Assembly: GCA_965224815.1 (NCBI GenBank)
Contig: CBDDAF010000003.1
Coordinates: 2,976,001-3,040,000, forward strand
Direction of reading: 5' to 3'
Length of the DNA stretch: 64,000 nt
From: CAYPEL01 sp036479985
GTDB taxonomy: Bacteria > Pseudomonadota > Gammaproteobacteria > DSM-19610
Part shown: piece after piece, positions 1 through 9,494 of the stretch
Numbering within the stretch: the stretch's first letter is position 1
Layout: the number at the start of each line of letters is the position of its first letter
Position numbers and translations under genes: made by a program
Notes under the pieces: generated by a model
Database searches by the model: none
The model's input: only the letters and a program-made list of their open reading frames with translations
What the model was told of the DNA's origin: nothing

Positions 1-2
1 AG

Positions 3-2444
3 ATTTGGACGAATACATACGATGCAAGCGGCAATCTGACCAGTGAGACGGATCCGCTGAATCACGCAACCACTTATCAATACGACAAGGTCAGCAATCG
101 CACCAGGATCACCGAAGCGAACGGGGCATTGACGCAGTTTGCTTATGATGGCCGGAACCAGCTCATCGAAACTACGGATGCACACAACCATAAAACCCAA
201 CTCCGTTATGACGATGATGGGAATACCACTCAGCGCATTGATTCTGCAGGGCATGTAGTAACTCTGAGTTATGATCTAGAAGGACGGCTAAGTCAAACCG
301 TAGACGGCAATGGTAATGCGATTACCTATCAGTACGTTGCCAATGGTGCGGCGGGCGCGGGTCAGCTTGAAAAGATTGTTTATCCTACATACACACAGAC
401 ATTTAACTATGACAAATTATTTCGAGTGGTGCGAGAGAAGGATGTATTGAGTTCGTCGGTGCAACATACGACGCGACGCGTGTACGATAGAAATGGAAAT
501 GCCACTCAACGCACCGATGCAGAAGGGCGGGTAACACAGTCGGTATATGATATCTATGACCGTTTAATCCGGGTTACCGATGCACAGGCTGGTGTAACAC
601 TTTACGGTTATGATAATCGAGATAACTTGCTTTCTGTAACGGATCCGGAAGCCAGCACGACCACTTATACATATGACAAGAATGATCAACAGCTGACAGA
701 AGTCCGACCGCAGGGCGGCGTGTTGCCCTTCAACTATGATCCGGCAGGCAACCTCGTTGAGCAAATCGATGCTAACGGACGTAAGCAAAGTTTGCAGTAT
801 GACGACGCGAACCGGACGATTGCTATCAATGTATTCAGCAGCGTAAGTGATACAAACCCAGCAAAAGTAACCGGCTATACCTATGATCTGGTTAACAACT
901 TGACCAGCTATAACGACGGGACAACGTCGGCAACCTATCAATACGATCTACTAAAACAGTTAACCCAGGTTACTACTGATTTTGGCGGCTTCAGTAAAAC
1001 TTTGGTCTATAGTTATACCCCTACGGGACTGAAGGCGGCATTCATCGGGCCAGACGGCGTTGTTGTGACTTACAGTTATGACACAGCTGACCAATTGATT
1101 GCCTTGCAGATTCCGAACGAGGGGACGCTAACGGTCAATCAATACCAGTGGAACCAGCCGACACAGGTCACATTGCCGGGTGGACACAAGCAGACTTATA
1201 GCTACGATCCCTTGCAGCGCGTAAGCCGCATACTAACCAAGGATGCAGCAGACAACACACTCATGGACTATCAGTATAGTTATGATAAAACTAGTAACAT
1301 CATACAAAAGCAAACCGAATACGGTGCTCATACCTATATTTATGATGCATTGGATCGACTTACACAGATAGATAATCCGGCATTAGCGGATGAAGCATTC
1401 ACCTATGACAAGGTAGGCAACCGGCAAACTGATAACCGTCAACCCGGCAGTTGGAGCTATAACGTTGATCACCAACTAACAGCCATTGGTACCGATACAT
1501 ATACGTACGATGCAGCAGGCAACCTAACCCAAAAGGTTCTGGGTGGGCAGACCACTGATTTCATTTATAACAACGAGAATCGGCTAAGTGAGGTGAAGCA
1601 AGGCGCTAATACGATAGCCAGATATAACTATGATCCATTAGGGCGGCGGATCAAGAAAGAAGCCAGCGGACAGGTTACTTACTTCCTGTATGCTGATGAA
1701 GGGCTGGTTGCGGAATACGACAGTACCGGTAATGAGATCCGGCAATATGGCTATCAGCCAGACGGTATTTGGAGTGCGGATCCGCTCTATCTAAAAGCCG
1801 GTGGCAGCTATTACTATTACCAAAATGACCATCTGGGTACACCGCAAAACCTTATCGCAAAGAACGGTGCAACCGTTTGGTCTGCTAGGACTTATTCGTT
1901 TGGGAATGCTGAGGTAGATTTGGGTTCAAGTATTGAAAACCCACTTAGACTCGCCGGGCAGTACTATGATGGAGAGACAGGGCTACATTACAACTACTTT
2001 AGATACTATGATCCATTGACTGGTCGATATATTACTAGTGATCCAATCGGACTAATGGGTGGGCCGAACACCTATGCTTATGTCCTTGGAAATCCACTAC
2101 GATACAATGATCCTTACGGGTTGATTGGTGGTAGAAATAATCCACCGAATCGTAATCGTAGACCCAGACCGCCTGGTAATGGAAACTTATGGCCTGGTTA
2201 TGAAGATCAGGATGGTAGCTGTTCAGCCCCGGCCGGTGCTTTTAACAATAACGAATGCACTAAGAAGTGTTGCGTGGAACATGATGCATGTTTTTCACGA
2301 TATGCGTGTAACTTTTCGTCGTGGATCACAAGTGCATTTGGTGGAAGTGGACCATGCAATTTCTGTAATAGCAGAGCCTATAGATGTATTTTAAAAAATA
2401 CAGGAAAAGATGATTGTGATGAGAAAGAATGCAAAGCTAAGTAA
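3..2444 (+). CDS. Rhs/YD-repeat protein with C-terminal phospholipase A2-like toxin domain (5' end outside window)
   Basis: The frame is open from the window edge, so the N-terminus is missing. Most of the protein is Rhs/YD repeats (recurring YDxxGN, YDxxNRL, TxTYxYD), which in the family form a shell around a C-terminal toxin. The conserved core ends with RYYDPLTGRYITSDPIG and NPLRYNDPYGL near 2010-2120. The tail after it is unrelated to that of the next Rhs gene. It is cysteine-rich and contains CCVEHDAC at 2268-2291, which fits the phospholipase A2 active-site signature CCxxHDxC. Ten or so further cysteines fit a disulfide-stabilised PLA2 fold. A small membrane protein follows 29 bp later, as expected for a toxin-immunity pair. 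Lipid hydrolysis is inferred from the motif alone. Confidence 0.88.
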   Translation: MWTNTYDASGNLTSETDPLNHATTYQYDKVSNRTRITEANGALTQFAYDGRNQLIETTDAHNHKTQLRYDDDGNTTQRIDSAGHVVTLSYDLEGRLSQTVDGNGNAITYQYVANGAAGAGQLEKIVYPTYTQTFNYDKLFRVVREKDVLSSSVQHTTRRVYDRNGNATQRTDAEGRVTQSVYDIYDRLIRVTDAQAGVTLYGYDNRDNLLSVTDPEASTTTYTYDKNDQQLTEVRPQGGVLPFNYDPAGNLVEQIDANGRKQSLQYDDANRTIAINVFSSVSDTNPAKVTGYTYDLVNNLTSYNDGTTSATYQYDLLKQLTQVTTDFGGFSKTLVYSYTPTGLKAAFIGPDGVVVTYSYDTADQLIALQIPNEGTLTVNQYQWNQPTQVTLPGGHKQTYSYDPLQRVSRILTKDAADNTLMDYQYSYDKTSNIIQKQTEYGAHTYIYDALDRLTQIDNPALADEAFTYDKVGNRQTDNRQPGSWSYNVDHQLTAIGTDTYTYDAAGNLTQKVLGGQTTDFIYNNENRLSEVKQGANTIARYNYDPLGRRIKKEASGQVTYFLYADEGLVAEYDSTGNEIRQYGYQPDGIWSADPLYLKAGGSYYYYQNDHLGTPQNLIAKNGATVWSARTYSFGNAEVDLGSSIENPLRLAGQYYDGETGLHYNYFRYYDPLTGRYITSDPIGLMGGPNTYAYVLGNPLRYNDPYGLIGGRNNPPNRNRRPRPPGNGNLWPGYEDQDGSCSAPAGAFNNNECTKKCCVEHDACFSRYACNFSSWITSAFGGSGPCNFCNSRAYRCILKNTGKDDCDEKECKAK

Positions 2445-2473
2445 TATAGCTTAAATAAAGTTAAGAGAAGCGA

Positions 2474-2785
2474 ATGAATATATTGTTAATTATGTGGTCG
2501 CCAATAATTGCAGCTGTCTTATGTTTGGTTATTTATGCAGTTGTATGCGCACGAAAATCATTAAATGTTATTGACTATGGGATAAGTTTTATTGCTTATG
2601 TAGTTCTTTATGGGTTATTAGGGTTTCTGGCATCTATTGTTATAGTGTTTGCACTAACAGCTATATATAACAGTCCGCAAGGCCCTCTTATCTTGATTGT
2701 ATATGGACCGATTGGAACAGCAGTTGGTCAGATTATTGGTATCTCAATATGGGTACTTAAGAAGTCTGAAAATAAGGTCGACTGA
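2474..2785 (+). CDS. Small three-helix membrane protein, probable immunity protein
   Basis: This 103-aa protein is almost entirely hydrophobic, with about three membrane segments (residues 3-25, 35-62 and 75-95) and a short charged C-terminal tail (KKSENKVD). It starts 29 bp after the Rhs/PLA2-like gene on the same strand, behind a purine-rich AGAGAAGCGA. No enzymatic motif is visible. Its position directly after a polymorphic-toxin tail is the main reason to call it immunity. A membrane-embedded immunity protein would suit a toxin that attacks phospholipids. An unrelated small membrane protein remains possible. Confidence 0.6.
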   Translation: MNILLIMWSPIIAAVLCLVIYAVVCARKSLNVIDYGISFIAYVVLYGLLGFLASIVIVFALTAIYNSPQGPLILIVYGPIGTAVGQIIGISIWVLKKSENKVD

Positions 2786-2902
2786 AAAAAGGTGTCAGAT
2801 TTAATATTTTAATCAAATCGGTTCGATTGTTTTGGGAGATCAATGGGGTCAGACTCGAGTGATCTACGAAGAGTAACTGAGTAGAAGTAAGTAAGGAAAT
2901 GT
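2786..2902. repeat. Intergenic short repeats of the GTCAGA type
   Basis: Two short motifs lie here and recur in the same orientation beyond the next gene. AAAGGTGTCAGATTTAAT is at 2788-2805 and again at 3311-3328. An AGATCAAT.GGGTCA.GACTCGA motif is at 2837-2858 and, with small changes, at 3278-3300. The glutaredoxin-like gene is therefore bracketed by the same motif set. Confidence 0.6.
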
Positions 2903-3250
2903 GTGTTTAAGAAAATAGTATTGTTAGCTGTCGCGTTAGCCCTTTATCAAGGCTGGCAACATTTCCGAACTCCGGCATTAGCCGGTGTGGCTAGCGAGCA
3001 TAACGAGGTCATCATGTACTCGCTGACGACCTGTGGCTACTGCAAAGCCAAAGCGCGTGATTTAAAAGCCGCGGGTATTGGCTTTACGGAGTATTACATT
3101 GACAAGGATACACGGCGGCGTGATGAGTTAAACCAGAAACTGGCGCAGGCAGGCTTGCCGCCACGCCAATACGGCACACCCATACTGGATGTGCACGGGG
3201 CAATGCTACCCAATAATCCGTCAATAAAATCAAGGGGTCAGAGTGCTTGA
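2903..3250 (+). CDS. Glutaredoxin-like protein with N-terminal membrane anchor or signal
   Basis: The 115-aa product starts at a GTG with an upstream purine-rich AAGGAAA. Residues 1-28 are hydrophobic (signal or anchor). A thioredoxin-fold glutaredoxin domain follows, with the redox motif CGYC inside MYSLTTCGYCKAKARDL and a conserved TP (YGTPILDV) at the expected distance. Together these suggest a thiol-disulfide redox protein exported to, or tethered in, the periplasm. The last residues (SIKSRGQSA) are encoded by the dispersed GGGGTCAGAGT repeat motif, so the native C-terminus appears to have been replaced. The core fold and both active-site cysteines remain. Confidence 0.72.
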   Translation: MFKKIVLLAVALALYQGWQHFRTPALAGVASEHNEVIMYSLTTCGYCKAKARDLKAAGIGFTEYYIDKDTRRRDELNQKLAQAGLPPRQYGTPILDVHGAMLPNNPSIKSRGQSA

Positions 3251-3328
3251 TTGAGGAATGTGCAAGCTACTGTGAACAGATCAATAGGGTCAAGACTCGA
3301 TTAAGAAATAAAAGGTGTCAGATTTAAT
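3226..3328. repeat. GTCAGA-type repeat cluster after the glutaredoxin-like gene
   Basis: It contains AGGGGTCAGAGTGCTTGA at about 3232-3249, the second AGATCAAT-type motif at 3278-3300 and the second AAAGGTGTCAGATTTAAT at 3311-3328. The first motif supplies the end of the upstream reading frame. No gene is seen between 3329 and the Rhs start. Confidence 0.55.
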
Positions 3329-3558
3329 TAAAAGAATTAAAGAGGTTAGTTCCAGTTAATTTTACAGAAACACGACGTCACGTTACATAAAGAATAAGTC
3401 GTCAGGCACGGATAGCAAAGTAACGATTCGTAAAAGAGGAAGCAAAGAATGGACGTAAGAAAATGGATGGCATTGACCGGTGTTTGGCAGGCGTCGTTGA
3501 CGCGGCCGAAACTTGTGTGCGTGTCTCTATTATTTGCGGGTTAGCGTTTTTAAAAGCA

Positions 3559-6500
3559 ATGATAAAAATGATAAATAACCGAAACCCATTAATGGTTAAC
3601 ACAAGTCGTACGGGCGGGTTTGCCCGGTGGTTGCTATTGATGTTGCTTTGCCTTGGACTTAGCGATGCTGTCAAGGCGGTTGCCTTTGTCGGTGTCACGT
3701 CGAAGGTGCCACACACAGGTTCACAATTTGGAGCCCACCGGGAGACAGTCGAAGACTTTCGAGTCAAGGTGTTGGGTGGCAATGTGCGGGTGACGCGCAC
3801 TTGGGAAGGTGAAGACAAACAGTGGTACATCAATCGACGCTGGGCGCCGCTGGTGGTGGAGTACCAGATCGGCAGCTGTGTGGTCAGTGGTTCGAACCGA
3901 GTCTTCGCGATCGGTGGCGGCGGCGGTGGCGGCGGTGGCGGTGGTGCGGGATCAGTCGGTGGCGGGGGATCCAGTACCGGATCGAGTAGCAACGTGCTTG
4001 AGACCTGTTCGATCAAGCGAGGTGCGGTGAACTTTCATGGCGGTGGCCAGGCGATCACCAATGTGGTCAGCCACCCGGCGAACAACACACAGATTCGAAT
4101 ACAGGCACGTGACGCGGCGGGCAAAGTCACCCAGGCACGCTGGGAAAACCGCCAGGGCGACTGGATTGATTACGCCGTACACGCCAGTGGCGGTCTATTG
4201 CCGACACGGTACGGTGACCGCAACGATATCCAGGTGACGCTGCAATACGCCACCGATGGCAAGTTGACCGGTGTCCTGGATCAACACGGTACCCAAGTAC
4301 TCTGGTATGAATATAACGGAGCCGGACAAGTCTCGGCGGTGCGGGATTACAGCAACCGGCGGGTGGAATACACCTACAACAGCCAACTGACGAGCGTCAA
4401 GGACGTGCGCGGCCATAGCTGGTTGTACACCTATGACAGCAGCAACACACTCAAGACCAAAACGGATCCGGAAGGGCGTACCACCACCTTAAGCTACGGC
4501 CCCAACGGGGTGCTGGCAAGCAGCCTGGATCAGGACGGTGTGGGTAAAAGCTATCAATACGAATACGACAAGACGAAACGGGAGTATTACAAACAAGAGA
4601 AGAGTAGCTCGGGACGAATCAAGGAAACCTGGTACGACCGCGAAGGCGATATTATTCGCCGTGATGTCGGCGGCCGTACGGTATCGACTATTGCTAAAGA
4701 CAAGCGTGATGAAATCGTAACCGATGGGGCGGGCAACAAGACGCGCCGTGAAATGGATCAGTGGGACAACATCACTAAGATCCTCTATCCGGATAACAGC
4801 ACTGAGACGACGACGTATGACCCGGTGTACTCGAACATCCTGGAGGAAATCAATGCCAACGGTGTGATCACGCGCTACGCATACGATGCCAAAGGCAACC
4901 GCACGAAGATGACCGAAGCGGTAGGGCTGCCGGAGCAACGCATTACCACCTACACCTACGACACCTTTGGCCAGCGGTTAACCACGACACGCCAGGCGGA
5001 TGCGGTCACAGCGGCAGTGACCCAAACCTCAACCTATGACGCCTACGGTAATGAACTCACCAATACCGACGGTGAGGGCCACAAGACAATCTATACCTAT
5101 GACGTGATGAGTAATGTGCTGACGCGCAAGGATCCGAGGAACAAAATCTGGACGCAGAGCTACGATGCAAAAGGCAATCTACTGAGCGAGACCGATCCGC
5201 TAAATCACGCAACCAATTATCAATACGACAAAGTCAGCAACCGAACCAAGATCACGGAAGCGAATGGGGCAATTACGCAGTTTGCCTATGATGGGCGCAA
5301 CCGGCCCATCGAAGTCACGGATGCACTCAATCATAAAACCAAGACCCGATATGACGATGACGGTAATCTGATACAGAGCATTGACGCGGCCGGGCATGTG
5401 GCAAGCGTGACGTATGATTTAGAAGGACGGCTAAGTCAAACCACAGATGGTAATGGAAATACGATTACCTACCAATACGTGGCCAATAGTACGACAGGCG
5501 CAGGACAAGTCAGTAAGATCATTTATCCCACGTACACTAATGAATATTATTATGATAAGTTATCCCGTGTAGTGCGGGAGACGGATGTGCTAAGTGGATC
5601 GTTGAAGCATACAACATTGCGTGTCTTTGATAAAAAGGGGAATGTCACCAAAAGCACCGATGCAGAAGGACGGGTGACACAGTCGGTTTACGATGCCTAT
5701 GACCGTTTAATTCGGGTTACCGATGCCCTATCTGGTGTGACACACTACACCTATGATAACCGGGACAATCTGATTACGGTGACAGATCCGCAGACCAGCA
5801 CAACCACCTTTACGTACGATAAGAACGATCAACAACTGACGGAAGTACGACCGCAGGGTGGCGTTTTGACCTATACCTATGATTCGGCAGGCAACCTTGT
5901 TGATCAGATCGATGCCAACGGACGTAAGCAAAGTTACCTGGTCGATGATGCTAACCGGATAGTTACCGTCAATGTATACAGTAGTGTAGGAGATACGAAC
6001 CCCGTAAAAGCAACAAGTTATAGCTTTGATCTTGTCAATAACCTGACGGGTTTTGACGATGGTACTACGTCGGCAATCTATCAATATGATCTGCTTAATC
6101 AAGTGACCCAGGTTACTACTGATTTTGGCGGTTTCAGTAAGAACATCGGCTATAGTTATTCATCCACCGGACTCAAGGCCACCTTTACCAGGCCGGATGG
6201 CGTGGTTGTGACATACAGTTATGATGCGGCCGACCAATTAATTGCCCTGCAGATACCGAATGAAGGCACGCTGACGGTCAACCAGTATCAATGGACTCAA
6301 CCCACACAGGTGACGTTGCCCGGGGGGCACAAGCAGAGTTATAGCTACGACCCTTTGCAGCGGGTCACTCAAATACTGGCAAAGGATGCCGCCGACAACA
6401 CACTTATGGACTTCCAATACACCTACGATAAAACCAGTAACATCACACAAAAGCAAACCGAGTATGGCGCACATGCCTATGTGTATGACGCACTGGATCG

Positions 6501-7553
6501 GCTTACCCAGACTGATAATCCAACGTTAACCGATGAAGCCTATACCTATGACAAGGTGGGCAACCGGTTAACCGACAGCCGTCAACCCGGTAACTGGGGT
6601 TATAACGCCGATCATCAACTGACGGGCATTGGCACTGACACCTTTCAGTATGACGCGGCAGGCAATCTGATCAAGAAAGTGAAGGGTGGGCAAACCACCG
6701 ACTTTCTTTATAACAACGAGAACCGACTGAGTGAAGTGATGCAGGGTGCCACCACGCTCGCCCGATACACGTACGACCCGTTTGGTCGGCGAATTAAAAA
6801 AGAAACCAACGGGCAGGTCACCTACTTTCTGTATGCGGATGAAGGACTGGTGGCGGAATACGACGGTAGTGGCAATGACCATCCGACAATATGGTTATCA
6901 GCCAGACGGTACTTTGGGGCACGGATCCACTGTACTTAAAAACAAACGGACAGTATTACTATTATCAGAATGATCATCTGGGCACACCGCAGAAATTGAT
7001 GTCAAAAAGCGGGGCTGTAGTGTGGTCGGCACAGACATCATCATTTGGGGAGACATCCATTGATTCGGGGTCGTCGATACAGAATCCGTTGCGGTTTCCA
7101 GGCCAGTATTATGATCAGGAGACAGGACTCCACTACAATTATCAACGCTATTACGATCCAGCAACAGGAAAATATATCTCTACAGATCCTATAGGTATGA
7201 GAGGGGGTCTTAATCCTTATATTTATGCCGATGTAAATCCGGTTGTATTTGCGGATCCAACGGGTGAATTTATACCTCTTGGTATTGCGTTATATCGAGC
7301 ATATCGTGCGGGAAAATCATTACAACGTGGATATAAAGTGTACCAGCGTTGGTATAAAAGGTATCCTTCGCGTGATTATGTTAGAAACTTTTTAACTTAT
7401 TTTTACCAAAGCTATAAAAAATGTATGACTATATGCTTGAACAATAATAATATAAAAAATTTATGTAAACTACCGCCGGGCGATGAAGGTTTAAACGTGT
7501 TTATAGTCTGTTCTGTTGTATGTGTACTGGCACCATTTGTTTCACCTTTGTAG
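3559..7553 (+). pseudogene. Second Rhs/YD-repeat protein with distinct C-terminal tail; two frameshifts near 6880-6920
   Basis: This Sec-exported Rhs protein starts with a signal-like segment (FARWLLLMLLCLGL). It then has an N-terminal domain, a run of eleven glycines near 3913-3945, and long YD repeats closely matching the first Rhs gene. The frame from 3559 (or 3463) breaks near 6877-6882, where CC replaces the single G of the paralogue, and again near 6903-6920, where one extra base is present. The two +1 changes restore the family sequence in the third frame, which continues (DPLYLKTNGQYYYYQNDHLG) to 7553. The tail after VFADPTGEF is hydrophobic and lysine-rich, with several cysteines (KKCMTICLNNNN), and matches no toxin I recognise. 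The gene may be inactivated, or these may be assembly errors. The exact start is uncertain. Confidence 0.85.
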
Positions 7554-7555
7554 CC

Positions 7556-7900
7556 ATGAAAGCAAGTTTTAGTTTGGCTGGTAAGGAAATAACAGTGATA
7601 TGTCGAATAACTGGGGTCGAAGAATATTATATAGATAAAAAGCTTGTAATGAGAGAGAAGAGCGATGGTTGCAAGGTCGAACGGAAGCTAATTGTTGAAG
7701 GGAAGGAAGTTACATTTAACTTTGAATTCTGTGAGCCTGTAGAATATTCTTGTCAAGTACTTGTTGATGGAAAAATATTTGTACGAGACCTCTTTCCTGG
7801 TTTTGTTCAAGCAAATCTTATTGGGGAAAAGACTAGGAAGCTCAGATTATCAATGTTAATCATCCTTATTGCACTTATTGTATATTTTATTTTTTTCTAG
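7556..7900 (+). CDS. Putative immunity protein for the second Rhs tail, C-terminal membrane anchor
   Basis: This 114-aa protein begins at an ATG 2 bp after the Rhs stop, which implies translational coupling. Residues 1-95 are soluble and beta-rich in appearance (KASFSLAGKEITVICRIT). The last 20 or so residues (LSMLIILIALIVYFIFF) form one membrane helix ending at the C-terminus, so it is probably tail-anchored. It shows no recognised enzyme motif and is unrelated in sequence to the first immunity candidate, in line with the different toxin tail. The immunity role rests on position only. Confidence 0.6.
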   Translation: MKASFSLAGKEITVICRITGVEEYYIDKKLVMREKSDGCKVERKLIVEGKEVTFNFEFCEPVEYSCQVLVDGKIFVRDLFPGFVQANLIGEKTRKLRLSMLIILIALIVYFIFF

Positions 7901-7947
7901 GGTAAGTAATAGGAGGGTCGATAAGAGATCAAGGGGTCAGAGTGCAC

Positions 7948-7983
7948 AGATCCAGATCCAGATCCAGATCCAGATCCAGATCC
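7948..7983. repeat. Perfect hexamer tandem repeat, (AGATCC)x6
   Basis: Six uninterrupted copies of AGATCC lie between two GGGTCAGA-type motifs (about 7931 and 7988). The unit resembles the AGATCA found next to these motifs, so it may have arisen by slippage. Copy number could vary between strains. Confidence 0.9.
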
Positions 7984-8200
7984 AAGAGATCAGAGATCAT
8001 AGGGTCAGACTCGATTGATTACCAAACTCCGGCTTTGGCCGGTGTGGTAAAGAGCACATGTATGAATTAGTGAAAGCCAGATTTTAACGGAGATGATACA
8101 GGCACCAAGGAGGTGCCACAAGATCAAGGGGTCAGAGTGAACTTCCCCCAGTTTAACGGACACTCAGAAAAGGGCTACCATGGCCTTGAAGGAGTGTTCG

Positions 8201-8500
8201 ATGAGCAAACGAGCGTACAAGATATACAGCAAGGAATTCAAGATCGAAGCCGTTCGGCTGGCGTCTGAATCAGATAAACCCGTGACACAGGTGGCCAGAG
8301 AGTTGGGGCTGCGAGTTAACCAGATCTATAAATGGAGGACGCAATTGGAAGAGAAACAAGAGAGTGCTTTCTCAGGCAAGCGAGTTACAAAGGACAAGGA
8401 TGCCGAGATTCGGCGCTTAAAGAAAGCGCTGGCAGCGAGCCAGGAAGAGAATGAGTTTCTAAAAAAAACGGCGGTGTTCTTCGCGAAGAACCAGCCATGA
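8201..8500 (+). CDS. IS3-family transposase OrfA (helix-turn-helix)
   Basis: A 99-aa HTH protein that binds the IS ends. KEFKIEAVRLASESDKPVTQVARELGLRVNQIYKWRTQLE is the usual HTH segment, followed by a leucine-zipper-like region (DAEIRRLKKALAASQEENEFLKK). The ATG at 8201 was preferred over 8180 because AAGGAG lies 7 bases upstream. A run of eight A at 8461-8468 near the 3' end sits where IS3 elements make a -1 frameshift to produce the OrfAB transposase. OrfB is in the -1 frame and open across that site. Confidence 0.9.
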   Translation: MSKRAYKIYSKEFKIEAVRLASESDKPVTQVARELGLRVNQIYKWRTQLEEKQESAFSGKRVTKDKDAEIRRLKKALAASQEENEFLKKTAVFFAKNQP

Positions 8501-9360
8501 GATACACCGTGATCCAGCAGTATCGTAGCCAATTCTCGATCCGGATGATGTGCAGGGCAATGCGTGTTTCTCGCAGTGGCTATTATGATTGGGTGGGACG
8601 GCCAGAGAGTGCGCGTGCTCAGCATCACCGAGCACTCACGGAGAAGATCCACTACTTCCATCAGGCCAGTCGTAGGACATATGGATCACCGCGCATTCGT
8701 GAAGACCTGCTGGAAGCAGGCGAACGGGTTGGAGAAAATACGGTTGCACGCTTAATGCAGCGTGCGGGCATAGTGCCGAAGACGATACGCAAGTTCCGGG
8801 TGACCACGGACTCACGTAAGACGGTACCTGCCCCGAATCGATTGGAGCAGCAGTTCACGACCGCACAGCCCAATCAACGCTGGGTGTCGGATATCACGTT
8901 TATACCGACCCGAGAGGGCTGGTTGTATCTGGCGGTGATTATTGATCTGTATTCCCGAGCAGTGATTGGCTGGGCGATGCATAAGCGCATGAAAGCGGCG
9001 TTAGTGATGAATGCCTTGAAGATGGCGCTAATGCGTCGGAAGGTACGCAGCCCATTGTTGTTGCACTCAGATCAGGGTAGCCAGTATGCCGCTACGGATT
9101 ACCGGGCAATGCTCGCTGCCAATGGCATTGAGTGTTCAATGAGCCGCAAGGGTAACTGCTGGGATAATGCTGTGGCGGAAAGCTTTTTCCACACACTGAA
9201 GACAGAGCTGGTGCATCATGAGGACTATCGTAGCCGCACTGAAGCTAAGGCCAGTATCTTTGAGTACATTGAAGTGTTTTATAATCGCCAGCGGCGTCAT
9301 TCCCATATTGGGCAGGTGGCACCGTTGGTATTCGAGAATGCAGCGTTAGCTGCGAGTTAG
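8497..9360 (+). CDS. IS3-family transposase OrfB (DDE integrase core)
   Basis: This 287-aa catalytic half has an HTH_21 region (YGSPRIREDLLEAG) followed by an rve integrase core. The DDE residues are visible in WVSDITFIP (first D), HSDQGSQY (second D) and NCWDNAVAESFFHTLKTE (E). The start overlaps the OrfA stop by 4 bp. The functional enzyme is expected to be the OrfAB fusion. Length and motifs are complete. Confidence 0.92.
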   Translation: MRYTVIQQYRSQFSIRMMCRAMRVSRSGYYDWVGRPESARAQHHRALTEKIHYFHQASRRTYGSPRIREDLLEAGERVGENTVARLMQRAGIVPKTIRKFRVTTDSRKTVPAPNRLEQQFTTAQPNQRWVSDITFIPTREGWLYLAVIIDLYSRAVIGWAMHKRMKAALVMNALKMALMRRKVRSPLLLHSDQGSQYAATDYRAMLAANGIECSMSRKGNCWDNAVAESFFHTLKTELVHHEDYRSRTEAKASIFEYIEVFYNRQRRHSHIGQVAPLVFENAALAAS

Positions 9361-9450
9361 TGGTCCGTTAAACCGGGGGAACATCAATCTGACCCTTGCG
9401 GACTTGAATTTCCGAAATTTGATCTAAAGTCATCACGGTAATTACCGATA

Positions 9451-9491
9451 ACTACGCCATTGACTTATATACGCCAAAGGCGTAGTGTCAA
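9451..9491 (+). promoter_or_regulatory. Nested palindromes upstream of the first toxin-antitoxin pair (likely operator)
   Basis: ACTACGCC (9451-9458) pairs with GGCGTAGT (9479-9486), TTGAC (9460-9464) with GTCAA (9487-9491), and ACGCC-AAA-GGCGT forms a tight palindrome at 9471-9483. These end 4 bp before the toxin start. Autoregulation by the antitoxin is inferred. Confidence 0.55.
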
Positions 9492-9494
9492 TAT

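Larger units (their letters stand above)
8138..9386 (+). mobile_element. IS3-family insertion sequence
   Basis: An element of about 1.25 kb with two overlapping frames and imperfect terminal inverted repeats. The left end begins TGAACTTCCCCCAGTTTAAC at 8138. The right end, read on the minus strand from 9386, begins TGATGTTCCCCCGGTTTAAC. The match continues outward into GGGTCAGA on both sides, so the true ends may lie about 9 bp further out. No clear target duplication is seen. OrfA and OrfB are intact with a normal slippery site, so the copy may be active. Confidence 0.88.

Noticed and set aside
3402..4016. Long minus-strand frame opposite the second Rhs gene with a poly-proline run
   Set aside because: The prolines are the complement of the poly-glycine codons of Rhs. 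No ribosome site or family signal is present.
8138..9386. Composite transposon formed by the IS and the TA genes
   Set aside because: Only one IS copy is present and no second matching end was seen past the TA array.
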